Origin: Limnoperna fortunei
Lineage: Eukaryota; Mollusca; Bivalvia; Mytilida; Modiolidae
Length of the DNA: 64,000 nt
Direction of reading: 5' to 3'
Assembly: GCA_944474755.1 (NCBI GenBank)
Contig: OX104118.1
Span: forward strand, 68,639,575 to 68,703,574
In this document: piece by piece, positions 32,004 through 44,340 of the stretch
Layout of the letters: each line of letters opens with the position of its first letter
Numbering within the stretch: position 1 is the stretch's first letter
Translations under genes and position numbers: made by a program
The notes under the pieces: model-generated
The model's input: only the letters and a program-made list of their open reading frames with translations
The model's database searches: none
What the model was told of the DNA's origin: nothing

Positions 32004-32981
32004 ATGTCGATTCCTTTAGATAAAGAAGGAATTAAGAGAAAAGAAAAGAGTTCAAAATCTAAATACCGACTTGATGACAGCGAAAGAAAGCTACCACGTC
32101 CAATTGTGTTTTGGAGTGATAATGAAAAAGATGCTTTCCGACGCAATAAAGTTGTACAAACTAGATATTATATGTTACTGGATGACATAGAAACGCAGCA
32201 AAAATCGGCACAGAAAAGCATCCGACATGAAGCACATAAATTCCGAAGACGCTATAAAGCAGACTTTATATGTAGTAGTGACAATGGATCTTCAGTGGAA
32301 CTCTCCGACATTACTAGTATTCAAGAAAGTGTTCAGAAAACTGCAAACAAACAAAAAGTGGCCAGTTCAGATTCTGGAAGCGATAGTGAAAGTTGGGTTG
32401 AAGATGTTCCGAAAAGTGGTGTTATTACAAAAATACGAAAGTCTAATGTGAAATTCGCGAACTCGGACCAAGACATATCGGTCCCGAATTTAAAACATGA
32501 AAATCAAGTTAAAGCATCGTTGGATATTAATAAGGACCAAAAAGCAATGAAATTAAGGAGCCAATCAGCAACTCAGGAAAGATATCTAAAAAGTGTTTCC
32601 GATTCCTTCGATAACAGAAGCAAAAGTGCAATGATGAAAATAGGACCAATCTCAAAGCCAGATCGCGTAGATAGAAACGAGGCAACACTTACGGTACATA
32701 AGAATCGTTCAGATCAAGCTAGAAAACCAAACTCAATTTTCTTTGACCGATCACAAGCGGCATACGAACTTAGAAAAGAATTACAAAGGCTTGCAAAAGT
32801 ACGAAAACATGGAGTGGTGAAAATAGCTTTCACTATGGAGGACGCAATACGAGAGGAGAAAGACAAACTTACAGCAAGCAGTAAAAAAGTCGCAGAATAC
32901 ATACAGAAACTAGAAACAGAACAACACAATATGAAAATACATGAATGGAACACCAAAACTATTGAACCTGTCTTTACATAA
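32004..32981 (+). CDS. Unrecognised intronless basic/acidic Lys-Ser-rich protein, 325 aa
   Basis: ATG at 32004 (context ACAATGT, A at -3) is the first in-frame ATG; the open frame upstream begins only with non-ATG codons. No signal peptide or membrane span. The first ~90 residues are rich in Lys/Arg (KEGIKRKEKSSKSKYR, RHEAHKFRRRYKADF). A Ser/Asp stretch follows (SSDSGSDSESWVED). The C-terminal ~80 residues look helical and charged (AYELRKELQRLAK, MEDAIREEKDKL), with possible coiled coil. A nuclear or cytoskeletal role is possible. I do not recognise the family. An uninterrupted frame of this length in AT-rich DNA supports a real gene, perhaps single-exon or a retrocopy. Confidence 0.6.
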   Translation: MSIPLDKEGIKRKEKSSKSKYRLDDSERKLPRPIVFWSDNEKDAFRRNKVVQTRYYMLLDDIETQQKSAQKSIRHEAHKFRRRYKADFICSSDNGSSVELSDITSIQESVQKTANKQKVASSDSGSDSESWVEDVPKSGVITKIRKSNVKFANSDQDISVPNLKHENQVKASLDINKDQKAMKLRSQSATQERYLKSVSDSFDNRSKSAMMKIGPISKPDRVDRNEATLTVHKNRSDQARKPNSIFFDRSQAAYELRKELQRLAKVRKHGVVKIAFTMEDAIREEKDKLTASSKKVAEYIQKLETEQHNMKIHEWNTKTIEPVFT

Positions 32982-35900
32982 TTTGTTTCTGATTACCAGA
33001 ATGTGTTATGTTCAAGCATACTTCGATACTTAATAATCGTCTTTTATCTGATTTTTACTGTGTTGTCTGATAATAATTCAAATCATTGTTGCTTCCAACA
33101 CTACAATGAAATGTTCGACGAACTAGTGTGATTATCATTGCGTTCTACAAAAACTACATTCTACGTACATGTGGCATGTTAACTATTCTGCAACCCAAAC
33201 TAATACTCTCGAATCTAAAAAGGCCGAGTTTGTATAAAAAAACCATAAAATTCGCGGATTTATTATCCGCAAAGTCATCTACGTTGTCCAGCCATTTGTT
33301 GAAAATACAACAGTTACATGTTAGTTACACGCACTTAGTGAGGATATCAAAAAATTGCTTCTCAGGAAAATTGCCATCAATTATTACACATGCGTACAAG
33401 ATAATTGCTAGAGATGTAGGCACTGGTATTTAATTAAACATAAATATTTAATATTTTAGTTGTTTAATCTGTATATTTTGAATTTATCAACTACAAATGT
33501 ACGTTTTAATAATATTTTAAAATTGAAAACATATTATTTTGATTATACTATATTGATAAAATCAAAAACATTTCTACCTGTATAATTTTATTTGCAACCG
33601 TGAAGGTGAGTCAAACACAAATTTATTAACATGTCCGAAATTCTTGAAATGAATCACTTGAAATATTTTGCAGAAACTGCACGTTTTGTTTGTTTCACAT
33701 TTTATTAAAGATCGAGGAGATAAACCAAGCGCATAACTCACAATTACCTAGAGACAATACACAGTCCTCAAAAATAAAGGCAAATAAGAGGGCATGTTAT
33801 AATCCCATAAAGCATAATGTGTCGCGATTGCACTGGTTTCTGATTTCCCGTCACCCCACCCTTGGATGCATTTACATCACAAACGCACACCAAAGCCTGC
33901 AGAAGCACATACACATGTACACCGTACCCGAGTACACAGTACCTCCTCACCCAGATCAGCCACACACACATGCGCAAATATGTTTCGTAGCTGAGCAGGT
34001 TAAAAGGATTCGAAATCCCCCCTTTTTTAAATTCTTTTTTTAATAGACATGCAAAAACAAACTACACAAAATCCTGCACAATCCAGAGCCGACACAGTCG
34101 ACCCTTACTTCAATAAAGTTGCACAACACGTACAAACACGAGACCTGTGTACTTTTTCTGATATGCAGACACGGAAGCTTAACAAGCTAAATGGCTGCTA
34201 ATAACACATTCTACTGTGAAGCCCTACAAATACTGTATTGTATACACAGGCTTAAATAGCTTTAATTGGATAACAGTAGTTATGAAAATGCGAGCAAATT
34301 ATAGAGTTATTATGAATATCGCTTTAAAGAAAATTTAATAAATAGTTTAACCGCTTTTGTATAAATGAAAGGAATGGAATCGATATGATCATTTAAGTTA
34401 TTAGTACGCAGTTGACAAATTAAACGGCTTATTATTGCTTTATTGGAATTTTTTTCATATAAATATGTACCTTGATCTCTAGGTTAAAGTTTCTTTCTAT
34501 TAACGTCAACACAGGCTTCAATATTTGAAGTGAATTTTCCAACATTGATCTTTATGCATTTATATGACGGTCGACATCGACGAGAAGAAGATTTATTATT
34601 ATTTTAACATATTACAAGTGAAATCAAATGTCAAATACATTTGATCAATTGAATGTTTGCTTAACGTGCTTTATTTCTGCTATAATCAGGACGAGAACAA
34701 TTAACGAGGAGACAGACAAGTACAGTGTTGCATATCAGATAATGCAACCTTTTTCCATAAAATATTTATCTTCTCTTGTATTGGTGAATGATCTCATTAA
34801 AATCATCAACTGTATACTATTTTATACATTATGAGTGAACTGAATCGTTTTCTCTTCTATTTCAGTATATCTAAGATTTTTATTTGTGGCAACTTTCTGT
34901 CATTGCGACGATGATGAAGTCTGCTTTTTTGTCTATTATTTCGTTTTAAGTATTCATTATGACTTCCTGTTTGTTGGTGCTGTTATTCCATATTTGTAAC
35001 AAATCATAGTTGTAACACTTAATATGAATATCGACACAGCCTAAATGCGAGCATCGCAATTTTATGGTTCTTGACGTTACTTCCTAGCACCCGAACAGTG
35101 CCTCATTACATTGGTGACAAAAAGTACAACTAGAACACATTTGTCACAAGTTGAAGTGTTTAATTCAATATAAAAGTCGTATCTTAACAGAAATTGAACT
35201 AGATGGAAGCAAAACGATCGTATGTCACCATTGCTTTTGCATTCAGATCCGATTGGTCGTATAAGAGCATATAGTTGCCGTCCGTCCATCAATCTCACTT
35301 TTTGTATCTAAATACTCAACACAGTTCTATGAGTCGGAAATCAACGAAATTTTATAGCAGATGTTTTCTGTGACAACTGATTGACTGCTTGTGATTAAAG
35401 ACAGAATGTTTATATATTATATATATATGTCTTAAAACGTGGTAGCGTGTGACAATTGAATATTCGAAACCAATAGATTGTTTGTTTTTTGTATGAATGG
35501 TGTTTTTGCTACTTCTAGCAAAATCATTACGTCCATGCAGTTTTTTTATTGTGCGAGGAAGCCGTAGTATCCGGAGAAATACCCTGACCTTACTAAGAAA
35601 ACCTGCAATCCCACTCGTCCACCGATGACCTTTGTTATTACTTAATTAAAGCTTGCATAAAGCTTGCAGTCATCTAACTTAGCATTGTTGTATATATGAT
35701 ATAGGATGACAAAATTTAAATATATCTTCGAAGACCAAAAGAAGCTTATATGTAAGCTTTATTGAATGCAAACGTTATACTCAATCGAGTGCTTTAAAAT
35801 TGATCGAATCTTGTGAGAACGATTTTGTAAACTTGAACATTATATTTTGTTTAGTAGGATAATATGTACATTGTATTTGTGTAATGGGCCTATCTGTATG

Positions 35901-36290
35901 CCTTGTGGTAATTAATAACAAGATTATTCCTACATTAATATTTAAATTTGATTTGCGTCCGTTACATAATTTTTCAAAATAGCGTCCTTATGTGTTATAT
36001 CAGATACTCGTACATACTCAGTTAATTGTGGAATGCTCATCACAATGCACATTCAACGTTTAACTTAAAATCTTTCAATAAGGTTTAGATAGAACTGTGC
36101 ATTAGAAACCCCATTTAAACCAATGCATTAATCATTTGTGTGTACAATAGGATCAACGATAATGAAGTTTGAAAGAAATCGGAATGTTGTGACATATGAT
36201 AGGGGATATTGCAATTTAATAATCAAAATTAAATTCGTTTATTATAATTATTCGACGAGTTATCTGTCCTGTAACTCTTCAATTACCTAA
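32982..36290. other. Intergenic DNA with one SINE fragment, no gene recognised
   Basis: Frames of 60-117 codons here lack protein-like composition. A CA-rich stretch lies near 33960-33975 and a partial SINE at about 35480-35615. Confidence 0.45.
35480..35615 (-). mobile_element. SINE fragment, copy 8 (diverged)
   Basis: GAATGGTGTTTTTGCTACTT, GTGCGAGGAAGCCGTAGTA and GAGAAATACCCTGACCTTAC are decayed matches to the minus-strand SINE tail and core. The head is lost. Confidence 0.5.
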
Positions 36291-36302
36291 GCGGCACTTA
36301 GG

Positions 36303-36309
36303 TATAAAA
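36303..36309 (+). promoter_or_regulatory. Candidate TATA box of the Ngaro-like element
   Basis: TATAAAA in TAGGTATAAAAACGGTGC, about 400 bp upstream of the first ATG of the element, followed by a locally GC-richer stretch. It is the only strong TATA-like motif near the element. Function inferred. Confidence 0.3.
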
Positions 36310-36710
36310 ACGGTGCACTTGATTGCCACGGTCTTTTCGTGCTTTTGACCACGCAACGCCACGTTTCTCTTTAGGAAAAAAAAAGAAGTTGAAGATAGTT
36401 TGTATAATAATTAGTATGAATGTTTAACTTGATAACAGTGTTTAATAACACCTTTATTATTCATTACAGGAATATTTTTCAAATTTTATGATTAATTTTA
36501 TTTTAGTAAACGGATATTTCGATATCGCATAAAGCCGATTTCATGCTGTTTATAAATAATGATTCTAATTACAGAAGAATTTAACAAAGGTACGGCGTTT
36601 TTCTTAAATTTAAGTTAATTTGTCTATTTCAATTTTCTCTTGTAAACTGTGAGAATATATAAATTACTGCAAATTTAATGTTCTATTGACACATTTTTCA
36701 AGTAACTGAC

Positions 36711-38552
36711 ATGCCTCGAAGACGTGGTCGCGGAGCTATTCAAAGAAGGGGTCGGTATCCTTTACGGAATAGGGTTCCAGAACAACTTGTACCTGAACCA
36801 CAGGGACTCGATCCATTACCGGTGCACGGGCAGCATGGGCCTGTCCCAGAGCTGCGGAGAACTGATACCGAACCAGCAGCCCCAGTTGTCCAGGGAGTTC
36901 AAAGGCCGCTTGAACAGCATGTTCCTCATAATCATACTGCAGTTAGACGGGAATTTACTAGTAGAGATGAGCTCTGGTCTTTAGGTAAATTGCCTATAAA
37001 TGTTGTTGAATTATGTCGTATGTTGAATTATTATCCCGACTATGACAGTGCTTTAATTTTAGAAAATGGTTTCAAGTTTGGCCTTCCGATACATTACACA
37101 GGACCACGATCAGCTGTGGATTGTAAAAACCTAAAATCAGTTTATCAATTTCCTGATTTTGTGGCACAAAAACTTCAAGCTGAAATCGAATTGGGTAGAA
37201 TTTTAGGACCATTCTGCGCCAGACCTATTTCAAACCTCAGGTGCAGCCCTATTGGTATAGTTCCTAAAAAAACAGGAGGATTTAGACTTATAACCCACTT
37301 GTCTTATCCATTAGGTCATGGAATTCTTATATTGACCAGTCTCATGCTACTGTTCAATACTCCTCTTTTGATAATGCTGTCTGTATTATTCAACGCTTAG
37401 GTAAACCTGCACTTTGTGGGAAATGTGATGTTAAGTCGGCATTTCGCTTGCTGCCAATGTATCCAGGGTCTTTTGACTTGTTAGGTATTAAATTCAATGG
37501 GAATTATTTTATAGACAAAATTTGCCAATGGGCCTTTCTCAATCTTGTTCCTATTTTGAGAGGTTCTCAACTTTCATTGAGTGGGCTGTGAGAACAGCGA
37601 GTAATTGCCAAGACACAGATCATTATTTAGACGATTTCTTTTTCGCGGGAAAGGCCTGCACAGACGATTGCAGGAATTTAATGGCAACCTTCCATTCCGT
37701 TTGTGAACGTTTGAGTGTACCAATTGCTGATGAAAAAACGGAGGGTCCTACAACAAAAATTGAATATTGCGATGATATGGTTATCAAAATTCCATCCAAT
37801 AAGATTGTTGAGCTTAATGACAAACTTGAATATGTTTTACAAAATAAGCAGGTGACACTTAGAACTCTTCAGTTATTAGCTGGTTCATTGGCCTTTTGTT
37901 CACGAGCCTTTCCGACCGGTAGAGCATTTATAAGACGTGTTTATTCTTCTTTAAATAAAGCATCTCAACCTCATCATTTTATTAGGGTAACTTTATCGAT
38001 GAAAAGTGATCTTAGGGTTTGGAAAGAATTTCTTGCTAATTTTAATGACGTATCTTGCATACCTGATGTTAATTGGACAACCAATCATGATTTACAACTT
38101 TACACAGACAGTGCTGGTGGCTCGGCAAAAGGATGCGGTGCTTTTTATGCAGGAAAATGGACATTTTTACAATTGCCAAAACATTGGAAATGCACTTCTA
38201 TTTTAAGGGATATCACATATTTGGAAATAATTCCCATTGCCTTAGCAATTTTTCTTTGGGGCACGAATTTTCGAACAAAAAGGTCGTGTTTTTTTGTGAC
38301 AATCAGTCTGTAGTTACGATTTTAAATAACAAGAGTTCAAGATCTGAGACTGTGATGTCACTTCTAAGGTTCATTATTTGTTGCAGTTTAAAATTGAATA
38401 TACAGTTAAAATCGACTTATATAGAATCTAAAAGTAATAAAATAGCCGATTGTATCTCTCGTGGGCAGGTAGACCAGTTCAGAGTATTGGTACCATGGGC
38501 CGAACCATTGCCTTGTCTAGTTCCTGTGGAATTCTTGAACCTTTTGTACTAG
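36711..38552 (+). pseudogene. RT-RNase H of the Ngaro-like element, frameshifted
   Basis: Frame 1 (36711-37316) contains SNLRCSPIGIVPKKTGGFRL and ITHLSYPLG. Frame 2 (37325-37515) has CDVKSAFRLLPMYPGSFDL. Frame 3 (37522-38290) starts LPMGLSQSCSYFERF and holds the catalytic DHYLDDFFFAGK, then RNase H LQLYTDSAGGSAKGCGAF. The last part (38270-38552) continues in another frame with FFCDNQSVVTILNNKSS and NKIADCISRGQ. The DIRS-clade YLDD box and the RNase H acidic residues are intact within the broken frames. Confidence 0.78.
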
Positions 38553-39432
38553 AAGCAAACACCTTGTTTGAAGCTTCCCTGTCTAAGAATACTTGGAATG
38601 CCTATGAGAATGGATTAGCAAAATTTAATGAATTTCGTAACTTGTATGGCTTGCCTAATATATGGCCACAGCTGTAGATCACATTGCAAATTTTATTGCT
38701 TACTTGTCTTACAATTCATATGCCCCGGCAACTGCGAAATTGTATTTAAGTGGTCTCAGTTTTACTTTAAAAAACAAAGGGCTAGACGATACCACTCAAT
38801 CATTTCTTGTTAAGCAAATGTTGAAGGGTATGACCAGGTTAAATGGGGCACCCGATTTGCGTCTTCCTGTTACTATTGAAATGATGAGAATTTCCAGTAG
38901 CTTTAAGCCATGTATGTTCTTATTACGAAAGCTTATTATTTTTTACTGCCTTTTCATTAGCATTTTCTGCTTTGCTAAGAGTAGGTGAAATTACATGTTC
39001 AAACAAGTATGATATCAATAAAGTTATTCAAGAAGCTGACATATGTTTGGGCCAATGTGATCAATCGTGCAAGATAAAATTACGATATTCTAATAACGGA
39101 TCGGCTTGGTAGATCGGGCGTTATTGTAATCGTCAGATGAAAATCGGCCATTTTCTTTATTCAAGTTGTTGGGCGATTACATGCGAATGAGGCCAGTCTT
39201 TGAAGGCCCATTATTTTGTCATTTAAATCGAAAACCAATTACAAGGAAACAATTTGTTTCAGTTTTACATTTATCTATAAAATTTATGGGTTACAACACA
39301 CGAAATATAAATACACATTCATTTAGGATATGTGGCGCCACACACCTAGCCAAAACGGGTTGTAGTGATGCAGAAATTCAATGTAAGGGACGTTGGCTAT
39401 CTAACTCGTATCAGCGATATATTCGGTTATAA
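38540..39432 (+). pseudogene. Tyrosine recombinase of the Ngaro-like element, frameshifted
   Basis: N-terminal SAM-like part: TLFEASLSKNTWNAYENGL, then after a frameshift DHIANFIAYLSYNSYAPATA. The catalytic part has LLRVGEIT (first catalytic Arg) near 38980, HSFRICGATHLAKTG (H-x-x-R) and GRWLSNSYQRYIRL with the nucleophilic Tyr close to the end. This enzyme replaces an integrase in YR retrotransposons. At least three frame breaks. Confidence 0.75.
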
Positions 39433-39448
39433 CTCAGTTTTAGTATTT

Positions 39449-40080
39449 TAGGTATCAAGACTGTATGGATTGTAGGGAGCTCGATAATTAAGGAAGCATA
39501 CCATCACACATGTCACAGACCAACTAAAAAGAACCTTGGCATGGAAAGACAAGGCGTATACATGTACCTCGTCTGGGTAGGAATGAGTGGGATGCGATGG
39601 AGCAACCTTATGCCTCTCTTGTCAGGTCTGTTGTGTTGTTATGGATTGCCTCACGCTGTTGTCACTCATTGCGGGGGAAATGATATCGGAAGCCCCGAAA
39701 ATCCTTGCGGCTATCTTATTTATGATATCAAATACACACTGGCAAATATTATGTTTCATTATCTACCAGGGACTGCAATAATATGGTCTAATATTCTTCC
39801 GAGATTGCAGTGGCGATTTTCGTCAAATCTTGTTAAAATGGATTGAACTAGAAGAATTAATCGCTTTGCAAGGTCTCACTTGCTAAAACGAAATTGTTAC
39901 ATAATACAATATCCCGATTTCGAAGATAGACTTCCCGCCTTGTTCAATGATGATATCATTTATCCTTCATTGGTAAGGATATATTTATCAATACGCTACA
40001 AGGCGCTCTTGAAACTTTCTTTGCTAACCCTCATATTCATGTATATCCACATTATTGAGGCTGGTAATTTGTATTTCTAA
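39449..40080 (+). pseudogene. SGNH hydrolase-like domain of the Ngaro-like element
   Basis: In frame with the recombinase beyond a TAA: TVWIVGSSIIKEA (block I), LVWVGMSGMRWSNL, HCGGNDIGS (block III, GxND) and IIWSNILPRLQWR. After a stop at 39844-39846 the frame continues to LPALFNDDIIYPSLVR, where the D-x-x-H of block V would be and Tyr replaces His. SGNH domains are known in some Ngaro and CR1 elements; their role in transposition is unresolved. Confidence 0.6.
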
Positions 40081-41559
40081 ACTGTTTGGCAGTGAGAATA
40101 CGTTTGTTTTTTATTGTATTCTCATTGGCGGATTTAGAAATACAATTCAACTCTGGATCGCCCAGTGTTTTTAATATCACTATTGGATCGCCCAATAGTA
40201 TTTTATTTTCATCATTTGTGATGGACATTTTTTGATTGATTTGATTTGTGTATTCACATATGAATAATTTTGATTGATTTGAATTGTGTATTGATGTGTG
40301 AATAAAGCCATGACAATTACCAGCCAAAATATTGTGTTTGTTTATTTTATTTGTTGACACTTGGTTGTTGTGTTTGATATTGATTTTGTCAGTGAAATGC
40401 AATTCTTGAGTTGATTAGAATTGTACACTGTTTTAATCTTGACCTGGATTTTGTATACACTTGAAGCATTTGAGGACTGCAATCGGCATGTTCTCGCTAT
40501 TTTAAGAAAATTTTAGTTGTCTAAAATAACCCAGAATTGTGACGTCGGATCTTTAACTTCCTGCCCCCCGAAGAATATATTTAATAATATTCCATTCATT
40601 TATGTTTACGTGAACTGAATTTCAAATATTTTTAATGCGCGACTGCATTCTGATGGAACCTTGGGGTAAATGAACAACTTGAGCTCCCCAGTAATGGCGA
40701 CCGCGGGTTGCACGAGATAAAAAATGATACTAAACTCAAAATTCGGCGTCTGGAAAGTATTGCTTATGAGTTTGATATCATCCACTCTTTTACCCTATTA
40801 TTTATAGGAATGATAATAAATGTTTTTGTATGCTGTTAATTTTGTTTTATGTGTTTTCTGCTAGCATGGATTTGTAATGTTGTCTTTGATTACCTCTCCG
40901 TATCACCTGGTTTACTTAATTTTTGTTTATGCTTTGTTTTTACAATGACTCGCATTACTTATAAATATCATTTGAGTTTTTGCAATTTGCATTAACATTA
41001 TTCTATATATCAACTAGTAGGCAGTAAATACAAAACAAGACATCTGCTACGTTAAAATGAATTGTCGACTTATTGTCATACATAAATGTCAAGTGATTTT
41101 CATTTGGTACTAGTAGCTCAGAAACAAATCGTAAACTTAGTTTAGTATAAAACTTGTTATTAAAACATTATTTATGCTGTCGTCACACTGTCCCATGGAA
41201 CTTAGAATTGTGCATGACAATAACCCTGAACTTGGTCAACAGCCAGTCGGAAACCGATAACGATTGTACATGTATTTGAATCACAAACTGTGAAGAACGA
41301 ACCACACACGAAGGCAAGAAATAGTTTGACTTTTTTCACAAAGTTTACCCACAAGATATACAACGTCTACACAAGGGCCATACGAATTTAGAGAATTATG
41401 CATTAGAACAGACATCAAGGCGTCATGTGACATGCCTATAGTATGAATTCTGTCTGACAAAGCGGGAAATATAAATTGATGCTACCTAGTTGTCTCATCA
41501 TCAAAGTATGGCATTCTGAAAAAAAGAATGAATAAATTTGAAGAAAAATATTAAAATAA
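40081..41559. other. 3' flank of the Ngaro-like element, no gene recognised
   Basis: Contains repeated TGGATCGCCCA words near 40155 and 40193 and TTTGATTGATTTGA-type words near 40230-40280, which may belong to the element's 3' region. Past 40.7 kb nothing is recognised. Confidence 0.4.
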
Positions 41560-42562
41560 ATAACAGACGAGAGCCATAGTCAAATGACGATCACAATCCG
41601 GATTTTAAACACGAATCAAAAGCCCAAAACACCAAAAACAGAAAATAACCCGAACCCAATAAAAACCATTGGTCCACTCAGGTACTCTATATCAGTATGC
41701 AGTGCCTGCCAATAATTAGACATCAGTCGAGTTACTCATTGTCATGGCTAGAAAAAGTCAAACACAGGAATAGGAGAGACTACCTATTTGAGAAATAGAT
41801 TTCCAAAAACAACCAATTAAGTCATGATGACGACTATAGATCTTCTGAAGGGATAACATCAACCAAGGATACAACAAACCCTTGTTTGAGAAGCTTAGTA
41901 GTCAACAACAGAGTCGACCTTAAACTTGATCTATTTTAAAAAGTAAAATAACAATTAACACCCTAATCGCTTTATATTAACCATTCTCATAGAGACTGCC
42001 ATACAGCGTCTGACAGGATAACCTAGGGACAACATAACATTCTGAGAACTAAGTGACCACTCCAAACAATCGGAGCACTAGTCGCAGGGTCTAGCATAAC
42101 GTGTTAGTTGTTAAATGTACATACCATACGCGGGAGCTGCTGGAATGTCACTCTCGATAATCGGGAAATTGACAATTTGTTTTCAGCAGGTTTGTCGTAG
42201 CATCCATTTTGTAGTTTTTGAGTCCACTTCTAGAAGATGGTCTAAGATCCCGATCTAAGTGTAATGTCGGTGTCCTTTATTTCACTGTGACAGATTTGCG
42301 CATTGTTCAAGGACAAGAAATCATCAACTTAGCAAAATCAAACATAAATGTCTAGGCCAGTGTCTTTTATTACTTCTACATCAAGCCTTCTTGAAACCGA
42401 GCTTAAGAAGAATACAAAAACATTTAAATGAGAGGAAGCACAATTATTACACAATGTAATACCAACAGTCTGTTGAAAAACGTGTCGACCAATTATAAAA
42501 TCTAAAATTTCACAAATTTGATCATCAATGTAATTTACATCTTCAAAAAAGAAACGCATAGT
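41560..42562 (-). mobile_element. Penelope-like element, strongly decayed
   Basis: Minus strand: YIDDQICEILDFIIG and HVFQQTVGI then a corrupted GTNCAP motif (LCNNCAS). The 3' region at 41560-41900 matches the tail at 10.9-11.2 kb (AATAAAAACCAT, ACTCATTGTCATG, TTAAGTCATGATGACGACTA). Only fragments of coding frame remain. Confidence 0.55.
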
Positions 42563-42691
42563 CCTTTAACATTTTTTAAAATGTATATTATTTGTTTTAT
42601 GAAGTTTAATCAAATGATCAATTAAATTTAATAGTCGAGTTTTCAATTTTGAAAGGTCTGCTCATTTGATTTTGCTCCCTGCCAAATAAGC

Positions 42692-42958
42692 ACGGTGTTT
42701 GTTTATTGTTTGTTTGAATGGTGTTTATCGCCACTTTCAGCAATTTTTCAGCTATATCATGGCGTCCAGTTTGTACTGGGAAGTACCTGGAGAAAACCTT
42801 CGACCTCCGGTAGGAAAACTGGCGATCCTTATCTATTGGTTTGAAGTCGAGTGCACCCTGTCCGCAGTGAGACTTTTACCCGCATTCTCAGTGTTGACAG
42901 ACCACGTGATTAATTGTAGACTTAACTACCTTAACCACATGGCCACCGAGGCCCCAAA
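42692..42958 (-). mobile_element. tRNA-headed SINE, copy 9 (full length)
   Basis: Runs from GTTTGTTTATTGTTTG through TTTATCGCCACTTTCAGC and TCCGGTAGGAAAACTGGC to CACATGGCCACCGAGGCCCC. Read on the minus strand the head is GGGGCCTCGGTGGCCATGTG, so the tRNA-like part is present. The B box is mutated. Confidence 0.8.
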
Positions 42959-43129
42959 TAAGCACGATGATTCTCGACATTTAGCTAACGGATTTCACGT
43001 AAACTTTAAGATTAATTCAACCGCTACGTTAAAGTGTTTTAATGGACGATGTTTACAGTTTGAATTTATCATAATGTTAAAGTTTTGCAATGTTAAGGAT
43101 GGATCCTGCTGCTCGAAATATCGTTAACG

Positions 43130-43550
43130 GCAGTTTTCTGTCGGAATATCCCAAAGTGAGACGGCGCGAATTGAAAACGTAAACCAAATCACTTATTCAG
43201 AAACAGATTCCAACAGACTGTCTGTACCAGTGACCGCCCGCATATGCCTACATGGACATTCTGCAACTGGCGTAGAATCTATTTGAACGAATCCGTTTAG
43301 TACGCAGAAATGAACATTCTCCTCCACAAGGCAGAGGAAATGAATAGCTTCGGAGGAGACAGTGTCTTGATGTAGGCCTTAGGACAAAAGTGGTACATGT
43401 CCCAAGCAATATAACGGCTCAAAGGTACGTGTACAGACACGAAGTTCTCTAACCTCACCTAATGCGCGTAATTGACCGACATATAGAGTCGTTCCAACAG
43501 GACAAAGTAAGGCCTCACACAGCGCCAATTGTAACAACCCACTTTGTAAT
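43130..43550. other. Unassigned non-coding stretch
   Basis: No gene recognised. A 73-codon minus frame (43600-43379) runs into repeat sequence and looks like chance. Confidence 0.35.
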
Positions 43551-44340
43551 AACAACGCACTTAGTAATAATATTTGAAAAAGATAAATTAAAGTTGTCAA
43601 ACTGTATGCATAGCACTGTTTGGCTATTTAAGTCATAAATTATTATAAAACTATTCGGGAACTTTAACTATTCAGACTTTTTTAACTACTCAGACTTTTT
43701 TACAAAGTGCGTTTTGTTGACTAACGCAGTTCGTAATACATTGTAAATATGTAATAACGCACTTTGTAATAAAATAAGAAAAAATTACGATACGATTGGA
43801 GGAGTGTGTAAGTACCATTATTTGGTAATCCAAGGACTGAAATTGACTTATTAGTTAACTAGATATCGTTGAGATGGTACCCATCTCTGTGGGCCCCTCC
43901 GACCTTGACGTCAAGGTCAAAGGTTATCAACCATGGTATGCGACACATCGCCTTGATATGATCTACCCACATTCTAATATATTTAAAACCTACCTCAAAA
44001 GATAAAAAAGTTACAGCTCGGACATGAATTTATCATTCAGAAAGCAATAATGTGAACTTAAGGTCAACGTTCAAGGTCTAATGTGATCAGCCGCGGTAGG
44101 CGACACATCGCCCTGATATTATCTACCCACGTTCTAAATAAAAAAAGCCTACCTAAATAGATAAAAAAGTTACCGCCTGGACACGATTAGTCTAACGGAC
44201 GGACAGACTTATCAAACTTGGAGGACTGTTATCAAAAATATTGGTTGGGGGGGGGGGGGAGTTTTTTACGTCCTACACCGATAAGTTAATGCCCTTGGTC
44301 AGACTGTTACCAAAAATATTCGGGAATTGTACCATTATTT
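43551..44340 (+). repeat. Left inverted arm of a repeat family (also at 57.5-58.8 kb)
   Basis: Begins AACAACGCACTTAGTAATAA and runs through a hairpin unit, GATGGTACCCATCTCTGTGG and repeats of CCTTGACGTCAAGGTCAAAG, ATGTGAACTTAAGGTCAACG and GGACACGATTAGTC. The last part is a G13 tract and TTTTACGTCCTACACCGATA. The same order is found reversed at 58778-57825, with high similarity apart from small indels. Confidence 0.8.

Larger units (their letters stand above)
36711..40080 (+). mobile_element. Decayed tyrosine-recombinase retrotransposon (Ngaro-like)
   Basis: Order: basic N-terminus (MPRRRGRGAIQRRGRYPL), RT, RNase H, tyrosine recombinase, SGNH hydrolase-like domain. Frame breaks occur near 37.32, 37.52, 38.29, 38.66, 38.90 and 39.11 kb, with a stop between recombinase and SGNH, so this copy is dead. 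RT and recombinase without integrase, protease or long LTRs define the DIRS/Ngaro order. The SGNH domain after the recombinase favours the Ngaro side. Split terminal repeats were looked for and not found by eye, so the outer limits are uncertain. Confidence 0.75.

Noticed and set aside
33690..34043. 117-codon plus frame
   Set aside because: Low-complexity His/Pro/Thr composition partly from a CA-rich stretch, with no motif or splice partner.
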